The notes beneath the pieces are model-generated. The model worked only from the letters and a program-made list of their open reading frames with translations, was not told the origin of the DNA and made no database searches. The translations under genes and the position numbers were made by a program. From contig JAGGWW010000042.1 in NCBI GenBank assembly GCA_021163365.1, positions 1 to 42,325 of the forward strand: a stretch of DNA of 42,325 bases, written 5' to 3'. This DNA is from Nanobdellota archaeon. Lineage in GTDB: Archaea; Nanobdellota; Nanobdellia; CSSed11-243R1. Below are positions 10,140 to 18,762 of this stretch, one piece after another (the first letter of the stretch is position 1; each line of letters starts with the position of its first letter).

Positions 10140-10348
10140 GCTACGCATGAGAACGCGGGTTCCTACATGAGAACTACGCTTCCATACCTCCCTTTTCCGT
10201 AAAGGCTTTCTTCAAACCTTTCTTAAAAAGAAAGCTTTACCAAAGAAGCCTTTTCCGTAAACGCTTTTCTTTAGAAAAGGGTTTGAAGAAAGATTTACCA
10301 AAGAAATCTTTTGTGTAAAGGCTTTTTCTAAAAGTTTGAAGAATATGG
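10140..10348. repeat. Repeat locus A: degraded palindromic head followed by three tandem units of 58-nt period (10191, 10249, 10307)
   Basis: CCTTTTCCGTAAAGGC... restarts at 10249 and, diverged, at 10307; shares CATACCTCCCTTTTCCGTAAA and CTTTTCTTTAGAAAAGGGTTTGAAGAAAG with loci B/C. Confidence 0.85.
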
Positions 10349-10377
10349 GTTCTGATAAAAAATAAAAAAAGAAGGAT

Positions 10378-10749
10378 TTATCTTCCAAAGTGGTATATTG
10401 CTTTTAGTGCAACTACTATTGCTGCTGGTGCAACAAACGCTTGGATGTATTGTAATATTGCTACTAATGTATTACCAATAAATGGAATTAATCCCCAGAA
10501 TCCTGATGCTAACAGCAACACTAATGACGCTACTAAAAATGGTACTTCTTCTTTTAATGTTACATTAATTAATCCAACAATTAAACCAAGCACTGCTAAT
10601 ACCCAAAATATTGTTTGGTTAAGTGTTCTTGTAAGCAACCCTGCAATTATTGCTATAAATATACCAACTAAAAATATCCAGTAACCAACGTTCTTTCCGA
10701 GGTCCAATGTACTCTTCCTTGCTGACTTTCTTCTCCTTTTTGCAGCCAT
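10378..10749 (-). CDS. Small multi-TM hypothetical membrane protein
   Basis: 123-aa ORF, basic N-terminus and several hydrophobic segments; strong SD (AGGAGGTGG) at 10756..10764. Confidence 0.72.
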   Translation of the reverse strand: MAAKRRRKSARKSTLDLGKNVGYWIFLVGIFIAIIAGLLTRTLNQTIFWVLAVLGLIVGLINVTLKEEVPFLVASLVLLLASGFWGLIPFIGNTLVAILQYIQAFVAPAAIVVALKAIYHFGR

Positions 10750-10828
10750 CTCATCCCACCTCCTATGTGCTATTTAAAAATTCACAATATTTAAAAGCTT
10801 CTATAAAGAAGTCACTATAGTGAAGTAG

Positions 10829-11302
10829 TCACCTTGATAAAACAAGTTTTAAAACACCATTTTTAAATATCTTTTTAAATAAATTATATTCTTCTTCAAG
10901 AGGTATTACTTTAAAGTACATCTTCTTTCCAGCGTATGCTCTTATTTCTATTGACTCACTAAATTTTCTTATTATTATGTCATTAACAGAAGAAACATCT
11001 GGAAGTTCGATGCTTATTTCTAATTTTCCTAAAAATCTTTTTATATTTGTCTTAGGCTCAACAACTTTTTCAACTTCTCTTATTGGAACATGTTTCTTGA
11101 TTTGGATTTGTTTTTGGGGCTCGCTTGTTTTAAATGTTATTCTTATATTGGGAAAAAGCTCATCAAATATCTCTTTTATTTCTTCTTCAACGTCTTTTCC
11201 AAACAAGTTAAAGCTAAATTTAAACAAAGTTTTCTTTTCGCCACAATAAGGGCAGTAGTTCCATTCTTTTTTTAGCTCTCTTCCGCATCTTTTACATTTC
11301 AT
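10829..11302 (-). CDS. Zinc-ribbon protein with C-terminal Hsp20/alpha-crystallin-like domain
   Basis: N-terminal CKRCGRELKKEWNYCPYCGEKK zinc ribbon; C-terminal LEISIELPDVSSVNDIIIRKFSESIEIRAYAGKKMYFKVIPL...LKLVLSR resembles Hsp20. Confidence 0.65.
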   Translation of the reverse strand: MKCKRCGRELKKEWNYCPYCGEKKTLFKFSFNLFGKDVEEEIKEIFDELFPNIRITFKTSEPQKQIQIKKHVPIREVEKVVEPKTNIKRFLGKLEISIELPDVSSVNDIIIRKFSESIEIRAYAGKKMYFKVIPLEEEYNLFKKIFKNGVLKLVLSR

Positions 11303-11582
11303 TTACTTTCAACTCCCCCATTTTTCCAACACTTACTTGTATTTCACCATTCCATTCTCTAACATAACCATTTATTACTTCTACTATGTCACCGACTTTA
11401 ACCTTTTCTATTTGTTTTCCCCAAAGTGTTAGTTTTAGCTCACCACTATCATCAAAAACTGTGGCATTTGTAACTTTTTGTTTTCCATATCTTGTTTTAA
11501 CCTCTCTTATTGGTGCGATATCCTTAACTTTTGCTTTAAAATTTACACTTGTCATTCCAGGATGGATTTCAGATATTTTCAT
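11292..11582 (-). CDS. OB-fold single-stranded nucleic-acid-binding protein (RPA/SSB-like)
   Basis: VNFKAKVKDIAPIREVKTRYGKQKVTNATVFDDSGELKLTLWGKQIEKVKVGDIVEVINGYVREWNGEIQVSVG is a typical archaeal OB-fold. Confidence 0.8.
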   Translation of the reverse strand: MKISEIHPGMTSVNFKAKVKDIAPIREVKTRYGKQKVTNATVFDDSGELKLTLWGKQIEKVKVGDIVEVINGYVREWNGEIQVSVGKMGELKVNEM

Positions 11583-12211
11583 ATTTTCACCTTTACGATT
11601 TTTACAGGAACTTTCATAACAGAAGTTTTTAATCCATCAATGCCGTCTGCCTCTGCTTGAATACCAAGAGTAATTGAAAGCTCTTTGTTTTTGTTTAGCT
11701 CATATATGTCTTGAATTCCAAAGATATCTGGTTTTATAATAAACTTAAAAACTCCAACCTTTCCAGCTTCAACTATCTGGGATTTAATAACCTTTGTGTA
11801 GCCAAATGATTTTGCAGGGTCGTATATGATTGCTGTGTACTTTCTTCCTATTTGTTCAACACCAACCCTTATTTTAAGCATGGCTTCTGTTCTGTTAGCA
11901 ACCCTGACTTTTAAAACAGCTTTTCCATTTTTTGTTAAAATTATCTCTCTTGGTTCAATTTCAACATCAAGCAATTCCTTTAACCTTTCTTTTATTTTCA
12001 TTAAGATATTGCTTGCTTTTGTTGGATGTGTGTGTTTTTTAAGAACAAGAGCAAGTTTTTTTAGAAAATCATTTGGCTTTGCATCTTGGTTTATTAAGTC
12101 AGTTATAACAAGCTTTGCGTCCTTTTCCCTTAAATTCTTTTTAAGAACATCCATAACAATTTCATATATCTTATACGTAGCAAAAAACTCTGGAAAACTC
12201 TTAACTCTCAT
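11579..12211 (-). CDS. Hypothetical protein co-transcribed with OB-fold protein
   Basis: 210-aa ORF; start codon of the downstream OB-fold gene overlaps its stop (ATGA-type). Confidence 0.7.
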   Translation of the reverse strand: MRVKSFPEFFATYKIYEIVMDVLKKNLREKDAKLVITDLINQDAKPNDFLKKLALVLKKHTHPTKASNILMKIKERLKELLDVEIEPREIILTKNGKAVLKVRVANRTEAMLKIRVGVEQIGRKYTAIIYDPAKSFGYTKVIKSQIVEAGKVGVFKFIIKPDIFGIQDIYELNKNKELSITLGIQAEADGIDGLKTSVMKVPVKIVKVKI

Positions 12212-12251
12212 TTTATCACCAAATTATCCAATATCTTTTTATTTAAATAAC

Positions 12252-12510
12252 CTTTCTCTTAGGAAGAGAAAGCTTAACCAAAGAGAAATGAGAACCACCA
12301 GCGGGTTCTCATCCGTTCCTGCAACCCATAGGAACCCAGGTTCCTATTACCTCCTGCATAGGAACCTCCGGCGGGTTCCTATTACCTCCAGGAACCATAG
12401 GAACCTCCAGCATGAGAACCACCAGCGGGTTCCTATATCAGAACCTACGCTTCCATACCTCCCTTTTCCGTAAACGCTTTTCTTTAGAAAAGGGTTTGAA
12501 GAAAGCTTTA
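12252..12510. repeat. Repeat locus B: mosaic palindromic repeat between divergent genes, directly upstream of trpS
   Basis: ATGAGAACCACCAGCGGGTTCTCAT, ATAGGAACCCAGGTTCCTAT, ATAGGAACCTCCGGCGGGTTCCTAT and CCCTTTTCCGTAAACGCTTTTCTTTAGAAAAGGG palindromes; same core as locus C with extra modules. Confidence 0.88.
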
Positions 12511-12544
12511 AAGAGTTTGAAATTATCTGAGAAGTTAGATAAAA

Positions 12545-13660
12545 ATGGCTGAATTCAAAGTAACGCCATGGGAAGTTGAAGGAAAAATAGATTATGATAA
12601 GCTTGTTAAGCAATTTGGGGTGTCTTTGATAGATGAAAGTATCTTAAAGAAATTTAAGAAAATAACAGGAGAAGTCCATTTCATGCTTAGAAGGAAAATC
12701 TTTTTTGCCCACAGAGACTTAGATTTTATCTTAAATGAGTATGAAAAAGGGAACAAATTTTATCTTTACACTGGAAGGGGTCCTTCTGAAAATCTTCACT
12801 TAGGTCATTTGCTTCCACTAACATTCACAAAGTATCTTCAAGAGAAATTTAAAGTTAAATGTTACATTCAGTTGACTGATGATGAGAAGTTTTTGTTTAA
12901 AAGAAATCTAACAATTGAGCAAGCAAATAAGATTGCTTATGAAAATGCATTAGATATAATTGCGCTTGGGTTCAATAAAAAACTCACAAAGATAATTGTT
13001 GATACAGACTATGCAAAAACACTTTACAAACAAGCAATAAGGGTTGCAAAACACATAACTTTTTCAACTGCTAAGGCTGTTTTTGGATTTGAAAATTCTT
13101 CAAACATAGGACAAATATTTTACACAAGCATGCAGGCAGTTCCTGCTTTTCTTGAATCTGTTTTTCAAGGGAAAAATGTTCCTTGCCTAATTCCACATGG
13201 AATAGACCAAGACCCACATTTTAGGATTGCAAGAGATGTTTTGCCAAAACTTGGATATTTAAAACCAGCGTCGATTCAAAGCAAACTCTTGCCTGGTTTG
13301 TTGGAAGGAGGAAAAATGTCAGCATCTATTCCGAATTCAGCAATTTTTACAACAGATACACCTAAAGAAATTGAAAAGAAGATAAAAAATGCTTTTTCAG
13401 GAGGAAGAGAAACAATTGAGGCTCATAGAAAATATGGTGGAAATCCTGATATTGACATACCTTTTCAATATTTAAAGTACTTTTTTGAGCCAGACGATAA
13501 AAAATTAAAGAAAATCGAAGAAGACTATCGCTCTGGGAAGCTCTTAACTGGTGAATTAAAGCAGATAGTTATTGAAAAAATAACAAAGTTCATATTAGAA
13601 CATCAAGAAAAAAGAGAGAAAGCAAAAGATGTAATTGAGGAATTTATTTTAAGAGATTAA
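12545..13660 (+). CDS. trpS: Tryptophanyl-tRNA synthetase (archaeal/eukaryotic type)
   Basis: MAEFKVTPWEVEGKIDYDKLVKQFG, GRGPSENLHLGHLLP (HIGH-like), GGKMSAS (KMSKS-like). Confidence 0.96.
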   Translation: MAEFKVTPWEVEGKIDYDKLVKQFGVSLIDESILKKFKKITGEVHFMLRRKIFFAHRDLDFILNEYEKGNKFYLYTGRGPSENLHLGHLLPLTFTKYLQEKFKVKCYIQLTDDEKFLFKRNLTIEQANKIAYENALDIIALGFNKKLTKIIVDTDYAKTLYKQAIRVAKHITFSTAKAVFGFENSSNIGQIFYTSMQAVPAFLESVFQGKNVPCLIPHGIDQDPHFRIARDVLPKLGYLKPASIQSKLLPGLLEGGKMSASIPNSAIFTTDTPKEIEKKIKNAFSGGRETIEAHRKYGGNPDIDIPFQYLKYFFEPDDKKLKKIEEDYRSGKLLTGELKQIVIEKITKFILEHQEKREKAKDVIEEFILRD

Positions 13661-14190
13661 GGTCTTGTCCATCTAACTTCATAGTATGTTACATCTCCTT
13701 CATCATCCACTATTCCAATTAAAAGCTTTTTTCTAACAGAATGCGCGACTCTCATCATTGCTGCAAACTTCCTCCAATCAAAAATTTCTGTTTCATGCAC
13801 TGCAAATAAAACCCATTTTGCATGCTCCTGTCCTGGTGTTGTTCCTCTTTCATAAACTCTAAAATCAGCACCATATTTTAAAGCTGTTTTTGTTATATAT
13901 CCTCTTTTCCTTATATCAGCATAAACAGTATATCTTGTATAAAACCTTGGGTCAACTTTTGTTGCTTCTTTTATAAACCTTTTTAAATCCATAAGTCTGC
14001 CTTTCTGGCTTTTAATAACAATTGTTCCTTTTTGCATTAAGAATAATGCTTCTACTAAAGCAAGTTCTAATTTATCTCTAACTATTTGTCCATACCATCC
14101 TTTGTTAAAAATTCTATTTGATGCTTCTTTATCTAATATAATAACCTTGTCTCCTGTTAAAATTGCTTCAGCTGGTGGTTCTTTAGCCAT
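13657..14190 (-). CDS. endA: tRNA-splicing endonuclease, short alpha-type subunit
   Basis: YTVYADIRKRGYITKTALKYGADFRVYERG (catalytic Tyr), GQEHAKWVLF (His), RVAHSVRKKLLIGIVDDEGDVTYYEV (Lys); 177 aa. Confidence 0.94.
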   Translation of the reverse strand: MAKEPPAEAILTGDKVIILDKEASNRIFNKGWYGQIVRDKLELALVEALFLMQKGTIVIKSQKGRLMDLKRFIKEATKVDPRFYTRYTVYADIRKRGYITKTALKYGADFRVYERGTTPGQEHAKWVLFAVHETEIFDWRKFAAMMRVAHSVRKKLLIGIVDDEGDVTYYEVRWTRP

Positions 14191-14213
14191 AAGATAAAAT
14201 TAAAAGAATGGGA

Positions 14214-16073
14214 TTAATAAGTATTGCGATATCTTGTTAAATCTTGTGGATGCTTTCTTGTATATTCTAAAACCTTTTCTCTCCAAACTATTTGTGAAAA
14301 ATGCTTGTATCCAAAGTAAATTAAAACTGCTATGCCAATTATTGCCAATGCAATTAGTCCAGGCACATAAACATCCTTTACTTCTGTTATAAACATTCCT
14401 GTAATACCGAATTCATTTTCCTCTTCTTTATAAGTAAGTGTTATCTCTTTTGTAAATACATCCTCACCATTTACACTAATAACAACAAAAGCTGTATAAT
14501 TAGTTTCATTTGTTGGGATTAAATTAAAGGTAATCTCTTTTGTTTCATCAACATCAAGTGTGATTGTTTCATTTTCCATAGTATAGTTTAATCCAGCTTC
14601 TGGAACAATCTCTATTGTGTATGTCTTTTGTTCAGCTCCAATGTTTGTTATATTAAACTTAAATTCAATTGGTTCTAAATTTGAAAAATTTACTTCTGGT
14701 TGAATGTCCCATGATATTACTACTTGTTCTTCTTCTGGCTTTAAAACGTTAAAGTTTAAGGTTTTTGTAACACATTTGTTTTCTGTGTTACAAACAGTTA
14801 CATTTAATTGATATCCCCCAACTCTTGTTTCATTTGGCACCGTAAGTATCAATGGTATTTCGATAGATTTTGATGCATTAAGGGAAACAAGAGTGCTGTT
14901 TATCTTAATATGTTCCCAACCACTAGTTGAAATCTTATAAACATCATCCATGTTTCCAATGTTATATATTTTAATCTTGTATTCTTTTGATTCTCCTGCG
15001 TTTATCTCATCGTTGTATTTATTAATACTAAACAAGAAGTTCTTTTCTCTTTGAGATATAATAAAGCTCTTTTTAAGCTCATAGTATGTTAATTCATTGT
15101 ATGCCTTAAATGTAACCTCTATGTTGCTTTTGTCTGGTATTTCCAAAAGGAATTTTTCTTCTTTTGTTTCTCCTGGTTGAACACAACTTGTGTGTCCTTT
15201 TTTAAACACATTGTTGTCATAAACATACTCAAATTGATATTGAACTAAAGAAGTTCCTTTGTTTTTTATTAAAGCAGTACCTTCAACTATTTCTCCTGGA
15301 AAAATTGTGCTTTTTTCAAGTGAAACATCAACTATTTCTATATCTTCTTTGTGATACGTTTTATCTTCTTTTAATCCACTAACTGATAAATAACTTGGAT
15401 TACTAATTAATCCATCTGAGTATGCTTGAGCAGCAATTAAGAAATTAGATTCTCCAAATTCATCAACCGGAAGTTCAACTTCTTTTGTTTTAACATCATT
15501 TGCTGGAACTTCTATTTTTACAGTTTCTGGGTTTTCAAAATTCTTTTCTCCTTTTAAATATATTTTAACTTCATGGTTTTGTGTATCTTTGTTTTCAATT
15601 CTTATCCCTATTTTTAAAATGTTGTTGTTAATTGAGTAATCCAATAAGTTAAGTTGAAGTTCTTTATCCCCCATGTCTTCAACTTTTACAACCTTAAACT
15701 CTTTTGCTAAGTCACCTATTTTAACTCTAACAACATATTCTCCTTCATCTGATATATCAATTGTTTTGTAAAAGTATCCATCAAAAACATAATCATCAGA
15801 AGGGCCAATGTATGTTGGAGAGTATGTGGCAACAAGATTTCCTTCATCATCTAACACTTGGATTTTTAATTCTGATGTTTTAAGAGCTTGTGTGTCATCG
15901 TTAATATAAATATATCCAAAAACCAAGAATTCTTCATCTTCATTTAAAACTAACTCATCATTGTCTGGATTAAATGGAAATATATCCATCTTAATATCAT
16001 AAACAGACGCATTTGCTATGCTTAAAGCAAGGATAAAAGCAAGTATTCCGAGTAAAAATTTACTACTCTTCAA
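14214..16073 (-). CDS. Secreted, C-terminally anchored Ig/CARDB-like surface protein
   Basis: Signal peptide, repeated beta-sandwich-like segments (GENIGNMDDVYKISTS-type texture), C-terminal TM GLIALAIIGIAVLIYFGY. Confidence 0.7.
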   Translation of the reverse strand: MKSSKFLLGILAFILALSIANASVYDIKMDIFPFNPDNDELVLNEDEEFLVFGYIYINDDTQALKTSELKIQVLDDEGNLVATYSPTYIGPSDDYVFDGYFYKTIDISDEGEYVVRVKIGDLAKEFKVVKVEDMGDKELQLNLLDYSINNNILKIGIRIENKDTQNHEVKIYLKGEKNFENPETVKIEVPANDVKTKEVELPVDEFGESNFLIAAQAYSDGLISNPSYLSVSGLKEDKTYHKEDIEIVDVSLEKSTIFPGEIVEGTALIKNKGTSLVQYQFEYVYDNNVFKKGHTSCVQPGETKEEKFLLEIPDKSNIEVTFKAYNELTYYELKKSFIISQREKNFLFSINKYNDEINAGESKEYKIKIYNIGNMDDVYKISTSGWEHIKINSTLVSLNASKSIEIPLILTVPNETRVGGYQLNVTVCNTENKCVTKTLNFNVLKPEEEQVVISWDIQPEVNFSNLEPIEFKFNITNIGAEQKTYTIEIVPEAGLNYTMENETITLDVDETKEITFNLIPTNETNYTAFVVISVNGEDVFTKEITLTYKEEENEFGITGMFITEVKDVYVPGLIALAIIGIAVLIYFGYKHFSQIVWREKVLEYTRKHPQDLTRYRNTY

Positions 16074-16100
16074 TTACACCACCCCTATAGAATTAGAAAA

Positions 16101-16940
16101 CTACTGTGTATTTATAAACCTTTCTATTTTTGAATTTACCTTGTCTATAAAAACAGAGATTGGTTTAGTAAACCTGCTTTTTGAAAAAACATATGCTAAG
16201 AAACCAAGCAAAAGCCCACCAATTATGTCAATGCCCCAATGTATGCCTAAAAATAGGATTGCAAAAGCTGTTAAAATTAATATTTTTAATGTGAGTATAA
16301 AAGACCTTTTGTGCCTCATTTCAAATGAAAGCAAAAGCAAAGAAAATGGCACACTTATATGTCCACTTGGAAAACAATCATCTAATCTATCAACAAGCAT
16401 TACTAAGCTTAGATAAACAGGATTGCTGTATAGTAAGGGTTTAACAGGTGTGTTTTCTGGATACAAAGATGTTACTTTTACATTAAAGAACAAATAAGAA
16501 GGCACTAAGATAGCATAGCTGAATGCAAGTATGTATGTATATCTTCTTAAAAGCTGTTTTTCACCTGTTAAAATGAAATATAATGGGAATGCAACTAAGA
16601 GACCCATAAAGAAAAGCAAGTAAAAAATTGAAATAAAATTTGTAAATATGCTTGAATGTATGAGTGATTGAAGAAACACTATGTGCTTGTTTCCTTCTAA
16701 GTTATAGAAAACAGGTGTGAAATCAATTCCAAAAGAAGAAATGTCTTGTAATTTGTTTTCTAATTTTATAAATAATAAGATTAATAAAAGGACAATTAGA
16801 TTTCCTGGAGCTTCGCTTAAACCTTTTTTTAATGATTCATAATTTATTCTTTTATCATGGTCCAATATCTTTACACTTACGATTAGAAAAATCACTAGTG
16901 CAGGGATATACCAACTCAATCCTAAAACAACTGGATTCAT
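16101..16940 (-). CDS. PAP2-family membrane phosphatase
   Basis: CFPSGHISVPFSLLLL (PSGH) and LGIHWGIDIIGGLLLG (H...D) motifs; multiple TM segments. Confidence 0.83.
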   Translation of the reverse strand: MNPVVLGLSWYIPALVIFLIVSVKILDHDKRINYESLKKGLSEAPGNLIVLLLILLFIKLENKLQDISSFGIDFTPVFYNLEGNKHIVFLQSLIHSSIFTNFISIFYLLFFMGLLVAFPLYFILTGEKQLLRRYTYILAFSYAILVPSYLFFNVKVTSLYPENTPVKPLLYSNPVYLSLVMLVDRLDDCFPSGHISVPFSLLLLSFEMRHKRSFILTLKILILTAFAILFLGIHWGIDIIGGLLLGFLAYVFSKSRFTKPISVFIDKVNSKIERFINTQ

Positions 16941-17008
16941 GTTTCAAGAAAGTTAAAATCCATTTAAAAATTTTTAGAAATAGAAATATTTAAAACTTGG
17001 TGTCACTT

Positions 17009-18754
17009 ATGAGTAGTTGGGGTGATTTTTTGGATATAAATGCATTGTTTAGCAGAGAGACAAGATTGGAAACATTGGTTGATGGCTGGTATTTGGATAA
17101 AGAAAATAAAGTAATTTATGATTTTAAATGTGGAAGATATCCTTATTCTAAGATTGAAAAATTAGCAAAAGGGTGTAGAGTTATCAATGATGATTGGGCT
17201 GGTTTTATTTTTCCAAATACACCTGGAGTTTTTAAAATAAAAGAAGAAAAAGAGGGTTATGCAATTGTTGAAAATAACGGTTTGCATGTAATTAATTTGG
17301 AAACAATGGTTGTTAGTAGTAGTAGCGTCGATGAAATAATACTTAACTTCAAAGAGCATGATGAAATACAATGTAAAGATGGAATTGTTGCTTTTGTTGG
17401 AGTAGAAAATAATAAAGAGAGAGTTATACTTTTAAAAAATGAAGAAGCAAAAAGCAGAGAATATAATCATATTCCTTTTTTGTGTTTACACAAAGGTATT
17501 GCTTATTTCACAATTAGAGATGAGGAGCGTAGTAGAATTGCATTATTTGATGGAAAAGAAGAAATAATGGGCGTGTCATATAAATACGCTATTCCAGAAG
17601 TTGAAGGAAATAAAGTATTATTCCATATACCGTATGCAAGAAGAGTTTTGCTTTCTAAAGATAAATTAGGTGCAAAGTTAAGCTATTTTAATCATAAGAA
17701 TGAGCTTAAGGGTGTAGGATATTTAATTAAAGAAGGAGATAAAGAAAAAATTTTGCTTGAAAAAGATGGTAAGTTGTTTGAAAGCAAATTACACAATAGA
17801 ATAGTTGAACTAGTTGTAGAAAATGGAACAGCTGGTTTTATTGATAAAAATGAGAATGGGGAGATGGCAATAATATTTGATGGAAGTGAAGAGTTGAAAA
17901 CCAAGCAGTATTTTAAAATTCTTGACTTTGAATTTGAAGATGGTGTTGCATACTTTAGGGCTGTAAGGTTTGACAATGTTAACTATTTTGTTGTTATATT
18001 TGATGGAGATAATGAAATAAAGAGCAAAGAACGTGCTTTTATTAAAGATATTATTTGTGAAAATGGTTTTATAACATTTGCAGCTGAAGACAAAGATGGT
18101 TATAGGGCTGTTGTATTCAATAAAGAAAAAGAAATAGAAAGCGGTGTTCATAAAGATATTGGCAGAGTTAGATACAAAGATGGATATCTTGCTTTTTCAG
18201 CTAAGGATGAAGATAAATGGAGAATAATCTTATTTGATTTGAAAAAAGAAATGGAAGGAGACAGATTGTATGATAAAATTTCTTCTTTGATTGTTGATAA
18301 CGGAGCTGTTGCTTTTGGAGGGCTAGAAGGATATAAGAAAAGGATTATTATATTTAATGGAAAAAGAGAAATGGAAAGCAGTTTATATCCTAAGTGTTAT
18401 CTTGTTGATTTTGAAAATGGCATTGCTTATTTTGTAACTGGAGAAGAAGATAAATGGCGTATGTATTTATTTGATGGGGAAATAGAAATAGGAAGCAAGA
18501 GGTTGTATAATAGAATTGGAAAGATAAAAAGCAAGCATGGTATTGCTTTTGTAGGAACAGAAGGGGATAAGAAAAGGATTGTTGTATTAAATAAAAAAGA
18601 AGAAGTAGAAACTGAGCTGTTTGATGATGTAGATATCTTGGAATTTAAGAATGGTGTTGTTAGATTTAAATATAAAAAAGATGATGTTTGGAAAGAAGGT
18701 TCTATATCAACAAATAGATTTAATCCTTTTAAAAATCTAAGAAAAGTCTTCTAA
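17009..18754 (+). CDS. Cytoplasmic repeat protein with many ~45-50-aa beta-rich repeats (propeller/WG-like)
   Basis: ORF track starts at TTG (16997); ATG at 17009 (MSSWGDF) preferred. Recurrent pattern ...NGIAF.....DK.RIV.F.GK.E.ES.LY.KI.. with no signal peptide. Confidence 0.75.
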   Translation: MSSWGDFLDINALFSRETRLETLVDGWYLDKENKVIYDFKCGRYPYSKIEKLAKGCRVINDDWAGFIFPNTPGVFKIKEEKEGYAIVENNGLHVINLETMVVSSSSVDEIILNFKEHDEIQCKDGIVAFVGVENNKERVILLKNEEAKSREYNHIPFLCLHKGIAYFTIRDEERSRIALFDGKEEIMGVSYKYAIPEVEGNKVLFHIPYARRVLLSKDKLGAKLSYFNHKNELKGVGYLIKEGDKEKILLEKDGKLFESKLHNRIVELVVENGTAGFIDKNENGEMAIIFDGSEELKTKQYFKILDFEFEDGVAYFRAVRFDNVNYFVVIFDGDNEIKSKERAFIKDIICENGFITFAAEDKDGYRAVVFNKEKEIESGVHKDIGRVRYKDGYLAFSAKDEDKWRIILFDLKKEMEGDRLYDKISSLIVDNGAVAFGGLEGYKKRIIIFNGKREMESSLYPKCYLVDFENGIAYFVTGEEDKWRMYLFDGEIEIGSKRLYNRIGKIKSKHGIAFVGTEGDKKRIVVLNKKEEVETELFDDVDILEFKNGVVRFKYKKDDVWKEGSISTNRFNPFKNLRKVF

Positions 18755-18762
18755 AAGTTTAG

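Noticed and set aside
10140-10348. CRISPR array at the tandem repeat locus A
   Set aside because: Whole 58-nt units repeat without unique spacers and no cas genes in the window.
11826-12473. 215-aa plus-strand ORF
   Set aside because: Antisense to the 210-aa CDS and then runs through the palindromic repeat; repeat-derived low-quality peptide.
12220-12527. 8-nt AAATTATC direct repeat flanking locus B as a target-site duplication
   Set aside because: Short and AT-rich; expected by chance. Only locus C has a convincing long flanking repeat.
12347-12613. 88-aa minus-strand ORF (GTRWWFSCWRFLWFLEVIGTRRRFLCRR)
   Set aside because: Translation of repeat locus B extending antisense into trpS; no independent coding support.
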